From positions 1 through 11,654 of the forward strand of contig CAKSIW010000076.1 in NCBI GenBank assembly GCA_934463175.1: DNA of 11,654 nucleotides, written 5' to 3'. Position numbers and translations under genes: made by a program. The notes below the pieces were generated by a model. The model was not told the origin of the DNA. It saw only the letters and a program-made list of their open reading frames with translations, and made no database searches. Below, piece after piece: positions 7,025 through 11,654 of this stretch. The stretch comes from an uncultured Clostridia bacterium (lineage in GTDB: Bacteria; Bacillota; Clostridia; Monoglobales; Monoglobaceae). Every line of letters begins with the position of its first letter. Within the stretch, counting starts at the first letter, position 1.

Positions 7025-9567
7025 AAAGAATGATATTAATACTTTTATCGGTTATGCTTTTTGTTCAGCTTCCGACCTGTGCGGCAGGAAAGGAAGGCTT
7101 GGCAGAAAAGCTTGAAATCAGACTTGAAAGATATTCTGATGAGCAGAAAGTGAGCCGCACTGAATTTGCGTGCATGACGGCAAGAGCGCTTAAATTTGCG
7201 GGCGTTCTCAGCGCAGAGGATCCGTTTTCCGATGTGAAACGTTATGAATACGGTGCAGGGGAGCTTGCCTTTCTCAAACAGAGAGGAATTGTTTTTGGTG
7301 ATGAAAACGGTGTGTTTGACGGCAAAAGCCCGATAACGCTGAATCAGGCGTTAGTTATTGCAGCGCGTGCAACGCTCAACGGATATATTGATTACACAAA
7401 GATAAACCGCAGTGCGGTGAACTTTGAGGCACTGGCAAGAAAGCTCAATCTGCGCCGCGGAGTTGTCGGAGCGGATTCCGAAACTCTGACTGCGAATGAC
7501 GCATGTATAATTATATATAACATGCTCATGGCTGACGCAATGGATTTGAGTGCTGTCACCATGACGGAGGGAGGCTATTTCAGCAACTTTGAAGCAAGGG
7601 GAAGCCTTTTGAGCCAATACTGGGACTGTGTTCGGACAGAGGGCGTTGTGACTGCAAACGGAAAGACGGATTTATACGGCGGCGGTGCTCTGAAGGAAAA
7701 TCAAATCAGGGTGAACGGCGTTGTTTTCACCGATGAGAGCGGTGATGCAGGGGCATATATCGGACAGCGTGTGACTGTAATATCCGATTCGGACGATAAA
7801 CTGATTTATGCATTTCCGACGGATAACAGAATTTCCGAAATTGACTTTGATTCGGATATAAAATATGATAATTTTTCACTTAACTACTATGATGATAACG
7901 GTGATGAGACTGTCGCAAGACTTGCCGACAGCTATTCCGTGATATATAACGGGAAAACATATGCGTATGACGGAACCCCGGACATTTTCGAGGGCGACGG
8001 ACGTGTGAGGCTGATTGACAATAATGATGACGGCAGGTTTGATGTTATGTGCATAAGCAGATTCAGATATATGGTCATTGACGCGCTGAGTTATAATGAT
8101 TTGGCGGTTTATGACAAGCTTGACAGCACAAGCAGGCTGTGCATTGATGATTTCACGCAGGCTTGCAGCATTTATATCAGCCGCGGCGGCGAGACAGAGC
8201 GTGCGGATTTCAGTGAGCTTGCGGAAAATATGGTTTTGCGCTGTATAATTTCCGAGGACGGCTCGGCGGGGGAAATATATGCCTGCGGCGACACGCTCTC
8301 GGGCAGAGTCGGGCAAATGTCAAAGCAGAGTGTGACAATCGGCGGCGAGAAATATGAGATTTCCGACAGATATTTTGATTCATCAAGGATTATCTCCGGC
8401 GGCGAGTATACGTTTTATTTATCCGATGAAGGAAAAATCATTTACTCGGCGGCTGCGGACGGGTCTTTGGCATACGGATATGTCATAACAGCCGCAATGG
8501 AGGACAAGGCGATTGACGCGTCCTTCCTGATTAAGCTTTTGGACGCAAACGGAGAGACAAAGGTGCTGAAGACTGCCGACAGGGTTATGCTTGACGGAAA
8601 AACAGTGAAAAGCGATTCTGCGGGATTCATGAGCTGTTTTGTCGATTCGGGGGCAAAAACGAAATATCAGATTATAAAGTATTCTCTCAATGAGAAGGGG
8701 GAACTGAACAAAATTGACACAGCGGCGTCAAATTCCGCATTTGAAGAGTTTGTCGGGAGCTGCAATGCAGATGACAACCTCGTTTGCTATGTTCCGAGGG
8801 AGAAGCTGCAATATAAAACTTCACAGCTTTTTGTTCAGAAATTCAGGATAAATACAAAAACGGTGCTGTTTGCCGTTCCGGAAAGCATCGGTACGGCGTC
8901 GGAGGGAACATACGGAGAAAACCTGTTCAGCTGTGTTGACATAAGCTTTCTGAAAAATGACGGAAGATATTTTGTCGAAGCATATGACATGGGATTCAAC
9001 GGCATTGCGAAAGCGGTTGTGATTTTCACAGATGAGCAAAGCACTGTCGGCGATTCAAGCGATGTCATTGTTGTCGACAGTGTTTATGAGGCGATCGGAG
9101 ACGGCGGAGCGGAAAAGAAAATTGATTATTGGAGCTCAGGAAGCTTCAAGTCGGCATTCTTTTCAGCAGATTCGGAAATTGCCGCTTATCCCGAAGAGGG
9201 AGATGTTTTGAGGGTCAGCTATGACAAGGACGGAAGAATAAGCGCAATGAACCTTGATTATGACAGAAGCACGGAGAGCATTGACGCGGGTGCCTCATCT
9301 TCAATAACCGCACAGTATTTTGTCACTGCGGCAGATCCTGTTTATTTCAAGGAAAACTGCCTGATTGCAAATGTGAACGGCGAAAGAATGGTGTTCACAC
9401 TCGGAGGTGCCTCCGTTGTCAGATACAGCAAAAAGTCGGGCAGGCTTTTCGGATCAAACACGGGGGAGCTGAAGGAAATTTACGCGCGCGGCTTTGAAGG
9501 AACAAAGCTTTTGCTGACGCTGAACTACAATTCGGTGAAAAACTGTGTTATATATGAGGACAGATAG
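7021..9567 (+). CDS. Large secreted protein with degenerate N-terminal SLH modules and beta-rich body of unknown function
   Basis: The product is 848 residues. Residues 1-22 are a signal peptide (MKRMILILLSVMLFVQLPTC then AA). Residues 27-175 hold SLH-like repeats: a shortened first copy with SRTE (45-48), a second from FSDV (69) to about 121 with TLNQ in place of the usual TRAE-like motif, and a third with TAND (157-160). The rest, about 185-848, is unassigned and looks beta-rich, with recurring short segments such as EGVVTANG, SGRVGQM and YGYVIT followed by strand-like stretches. D333 to D341 (DNNDDGRFD) resembles an EF-hand or dockerin-type calcium loop. No glycosidase or lyase motif was recognised. 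It is translationally coupled to the preceding SLH gene, suggesting a surface pair made together. Size and layout resemble other clostridial SLH proteins of unknown role, possibly structural or adhesive. Confidence 0.78.
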   Translation: MKRMILILLSVMLFVQLPTCAAGKEGLAEKLEIRLERYSDEQKVSRTEFACMTARALKFAGVLSAEDPFSDVKRYEYGAGELAFLKQRGIVFGDENGVFDGKSPITLNQALVIAARATLNGYIDYTKINRSAVNFEALARKLNLRRGVVGADSETLTANDACIIIYNMLMADAMDLSAVTMTEGGYFSNFEARGSLLSQYWDCVRTEGVVTANGKTDLYGGGALKENQIRVNGVVFTDESGDAGAYIGQRVTVISDSDDKLIYAFPTDNRISEIDFDSDIKYDNFSLNYYDDNGDETVARLADSYSVIYNGKTYAYDGTPDIFEGDGRVRLIDNNDDGRFDVMCISRFRYMVIDALSYNDLAVYDKLDSTSRLCIDDFTQACSIYISRGGETERADFSELAENMVLRCIISEDGSAGEIYACGDTLSGRVGQMSKQSVTIGGEKYEISDRYFDSSRIISGGEYTFYLSDEGKIIYSAAADGSLAYGYVITAAMEDKAIDASFLIKLLDANGETKVLKTADRVMLDGKTVKSDSAGFMSCFVDSGAKTKYQIIKYSLNEKGELNKIDTAASNSAFEEFVGSCNADDNLVCYVPREKLQYKTSQLFVQKFRINTKTVLFAVPESIGTASEGTYGENLFSCVDISFLKNDGRYFVEAYDMGFNGIAKAVVIFTDEQSTVGDSSDVIVVDSVYEAIGDGGAEKKIDYWSSGSFKSAFFSADSEIAAYPEEGDVLRVSYDKDGRISAMNLDYDRSTESIDAGASSSITAQYFVTAADPVYFKENCLIANVNGERMVFTLGGASVVRYSKKSGRLFGSNTGELKEIYARGFEGTKLLLTLNYNSVKNCVIYEDR

Positions 9568-9599
9568 AATGATACTTTTTGACGGAGAGGACTTTTGAG

Positions 9600-10868
9600 A
9601 TGGATAAAAAAGTTAGTATAGGAATTGTGGGCTTTGGTGAGTTTTCTCTGAGCCATATCGAGATTTTCATGGCACACCCCGATGTGTGCCGTGTGGTCGG
9701 TGCGGAACTGAATGAGGAACGCAGAAATTTTGTTCGGGAAAAGTATGGTATTGATATGTATTCAAGCTTTGAGGAAATGCTTGAATGCGAGAAGGAACTC
9801 AACAGCATTGGAATATTCTCTCAGAGACATCAGCACGGACCGATGATAATTGAAGCACTGAAAGCAGGAAAAAACGTGTTCTCGGCAGTGCCGATGGGCT
9901 GCACGGAGGAAGAGGTTCTTGAAATTGTCAAGCTTGTGCGCAGGACGGGGCTGACGTTTGCAATGGGGGAAACCTGCTACTATTTTCCGTGTGCGGTTTG
10001 GGCAAGAAAAAGCAATCGTGACGGATTATTCGGAGAGGTGACATACGGTGAAGCACAGTATTATCACGATGTCACCGAAATGTTTTCGTCATTCCTGTCG
10101 GCAGGCAGCGATTTTAAACGAATCGCAGGTATTCCGCCGATGTATTACGGAACACATTCCGCGGCAATGCTGATTTCGGCAGTCGGGGATGTTCCCGAAG
10201 AGGTGTGCTGTTTCGGATATGAGGACAAGATCGGAGACGGAGTTTACGGAAAGGGCGTCAATGACTGGGATAACCCTTATTCAAACGAGACTGCAATTGT
10301 CAGGTTCAAAAACGGGGCAGTCGGTCGTCTGAATGAGTTCAGAAGAATCGGCTCTGTCAAGCCTTCAAGCTATATCACGGGAATCTACGGCACAAGAGGA
10401 ACTTATGAATGCAGCGGAAACCAGCATTTATATTCGCGGGGAGCAGTGTTTGGCGGCGAGGCGGATTCGGTTGATGTGAGCAATGAAATTAATACATTGT
10501 TATATAACAGCGAAGCGGACAGCATAGAGAAAAAACAGGGCAGATTGAACTATAGGTATCATGTGGGTTTCTCACCTGTGCATAATGCGAAGCGGCTTCC
10601 GATGGTGTTCAGAGAAATGGAACGGCAGGCGAGAGAAAAAGGTGATTTTTCGGTGATCGGACATAACGGCTCGCACTTTTTCTGTGTTGATGATTTTGTC
10701 AGAGCGGTTGTGTCAGACAAAATACCGCCGATAAATGCATGGAATTCGGCAATATACACTCTGACGGGCATACTGGCACATGAAAGCGCGGTGAACGGCT
10801 CAAAAATTATGAGACTGCCCGACATAGGCGAGATGCCGAAGGAAAAGGAGCTTTTGAATTTTGACTGA
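9600..10868 (+). CDS. Gfo/Idh/MocA-family oxidoreductase, variant lacking the EKP lysine
   Basis: The product is 422 residues with no signal peptide, so it is cytoplasmic. Residues 5-19 (VSIGIVGFGEFSLSH) form the GxGxxG-type start of a Rossmann fold for NAD(P). The residues that align with the family's Glu-Lys-Pro motif read Ala96-Val97-Pro98, so the usual catalytic lysine is absent. MGETCYYFP (122-130), then YGEAQYYHD and PPMYYGTHS (179-187, His186) fit a subfamily I know from sugar-degrading bacteria in which this lysine is commonly replaced; NEFRR (245-249) also fits. Canonical members oxidise or reduce a sugar, inositol or sugar-acid hydroxyl; this branch's reaction is uncertain. GGAGAGG (9584-9590) lies 9 nt before ATG 9600, and the gap to the preceding stop is 32 nt. 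With the TIM-barrel gene it probably processes a sugar released outside. Confidence 0.87.
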   Translation: MDKKVSIGIVGFGEFSLSHIEIFMAHPDVCRVVGAELNEERRNFVREKYGIDMYSSFEEMLECEKELNSIGIFSQRHQHGPMIIEALKAGKNVFSAVPMGCTEEEVLEIVKLVRRTGLTFAMGETCYYFPCAVWARKSNRDGLFGEVTYGEAQYYHDVTEMFSSFLSAGSDFKRIAGIPPMYYGTHSAAMLISAVGDVPEEVCCFGYEDKIGDGVYGKGVNDWDNPYSNETAIVRFKNGAVGRLNEFRRIGSVKPSSYITGIYGTRGTYECSGNQHLYSRGAVFGGEADSVDVSNEINTLLYNSEADSIEKKQGRLNYRYHVGFSPVHNAKRLPMVFREMERQAREKGDFSVIGHNGSHFFCVDDFVRAVVSDKIPPINAWNSAIYTLTGILAHESAVNGSKIMRLPDIGEMPKEKELLNFD

Positions 10869-10887
10869 TAGGTTTTCGGAGGATAAA

Positions 10888-11654
10888 ATGAAGGTCAGCT
10901 GTTGTATTGATATGATGTTTTCGGATTTTGAGTTTTATGACAGAATTGCCGAGGTGAAAAAATGCGGAATTGACACGATTGAGTTCTGGAAATGGAATGA
11001 TAAGGATATTGACAGGGTGGCACGGCTGCTTAAACAAAATGATATGCGCCTGTCGGTGCTCAACATTGACAGCAGTGATGCGGCACTCTCATTTGATTTG
11101 TCGTGGGGAATACTCAATGACGGCAGAGCAGATGAGCTTGTTTCGGCACTTGCCGAGAGCATACCCGTATATAAAAAGCTGAAAGCTGAGGCAATGATTG
11201 TGCTGATTGGCGAGGGGATGCCATGGTGTGAGGAGAATGTGCTGAAATGCCTGGAGGCGGCAAAGACGGTTTGCGAAAGGGAGAATGTCAATCTCGTTGT
11301 TGAACCGTTGAACGTCACAGACCGAATCGGATATTCAATGCCGTATGCAAAGCCTGTTTTTGAGCTTTTGAAAAAGACCGCAAGCCCGAAAATAAAAATG
11401 CTCTATGACATTTATCATCAGAATATGACAGGTGATTTTTCAATGGAGGATATAAGGAAAAATATTGACTTGATTGGTCATTTTCATGTTGCCGATTCAC
11501 CGGGCAGACATGAGCCGGGAACGGGAAATGTTGATTATGTGAGTATACTCGGTGAAATATCGCATATGGCATATGACGGATATATCGGGCTTGAATACAG
11601 AGCGACAAAGAGCGATGGCGAGACGCTCGGTTTTTTGAAGGAGGCGGGATTAAT
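10888..11654 (+). CDS. Hydroxypyruvate isomerase-like / sugar isomerase-epimerase TIM-barrel protein (3'-truncated)
   Basis: The first 255 residues are present and no stop is reached; family members are about 260 residues, so only a few are probably missing. Hallmarks are VVEPLN (Glu139), LYDIYHQN (Asp174, His177), HFHVADSPGRHEPGTGN (starting at His198) and GLEYRA (Glu236). The PGRHEPGTGN stretch is characteristic of the hydroxypyruvate isomerase branch of xylose-isomerase-like TIM barrels, which isomerise hydroxypyruvate, keto-tetronates or related small sugars using a divalent metal. Glu139, Asp174, His200 and Glu236 are the likely metal ligands, by position. No signal peptide is present. 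GGAGGA (10878-10883) lies 4 nt before ATG 10888, 19 nt after the oxidoreductase stop, so the two are almost certainly one operon. The fold and branch are firm; the true substrate is not known. Confidence 0.85.
   Translation, partial: MKVSCCIDMMFSDFEFYDRIAEVKKCGIDTIEFWKWNDKDIDRVARLLKQNDMRLSVLNIDSSDAALSFDLSWGILNDGRADELVSALAESIPVYKKLKAEAMIVLIGEGMPWCEENVLKCLEAAKTVCERENVNLVVEPLNVTDRIGYSMPYAKPVFELLKKTASPKIKMLYDIYHQNMTGDFSMEDIRKNIDLIGHFHVADSPGRHEPGTGNVDYVSILGEISHMAYDGYIGLEYRATKSDGETLGFLKEAGL

Noticed and set aside
7066..7083. LPTC as a lipobox in the second SLH-type protein
   Set aside because: A lipobox needs a small residue such as Gly, Ala or Ser just before Cys; Pro and Thr at -2 and -1 do not fit. 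Ordinary signal peptidase cleavage after CAA is more likely.

Overview
The window looks like a chromosomal piece of a Gram-positive, probably anaerobic Clostridia-type bacterium (Bacillota), perhaps an uncultured gut or rumen lineage. Supporting signs are AGGAGG-type ribosome binding sites, Gram-positive signal peptides, S-layer homology (SLH) modules for wall anchoring, and large multi-module secreted proteins. The lineage is an inference; no rRNA or taxonomic marker is present. The standard genetic code fits all seven genes.

Layout: all seven genes are on the + strand, with gaps of -4 to 137 nt. (1) Positions 1-1236 hold the C-terminal part of a heparinase II/III-type polysaccharide lyase ending in an F5/8 type C (discoidin, CBM32-like) module. 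(2) Positions 1301-2884 and (3) 2931-5309 encode two secreted proteins built of LamG-like beta-sandwich modules, with no recognised catalytic domain or anchor. (4) Positions 5447-7024 encode a wall-anchored protein with an unrecognised helical middle and three C-terminal SLH modules. (5) Positions 7021-9567 overlap it by ATGA and encode an 848-residue secreted protein with degenerate N-terminal SLH modules and a large unassigned beta-rich body. (6) Positions 9600-10868 encode a cytoplasmic Gfo/Idh/MocA-family oxidoreductase lacking the usual catalytic lysine. (7) Positions 10888-11654 encode a nearly complete hydroxypyruvate-isomerase-like TIM-barrel protein that runs off the right edge.

Inferred joint role: this resembles a Gram-positive polysaccharide-utilisation locus for a uronic-acid-containing polymer. 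The lyase would cut the polymer outside the cell, the LamG-type proteins would bind glycan, the SLH proteins would sit on the wall, and the two cytoplasmic enzymes would process a released sugar or sugar acid. No transporter, regulator, convincing promoter or intrinsic terminator is visible, so transcription probably starts upstream and continues downstream of the window. Two intercistronic hairpins (1253-1275 and 5329-5360) are the only non-coding structures that stand out. No RNA gene, mobile element or CRISPR array was seen, and no gene-free stretch exceeds 137 nt.
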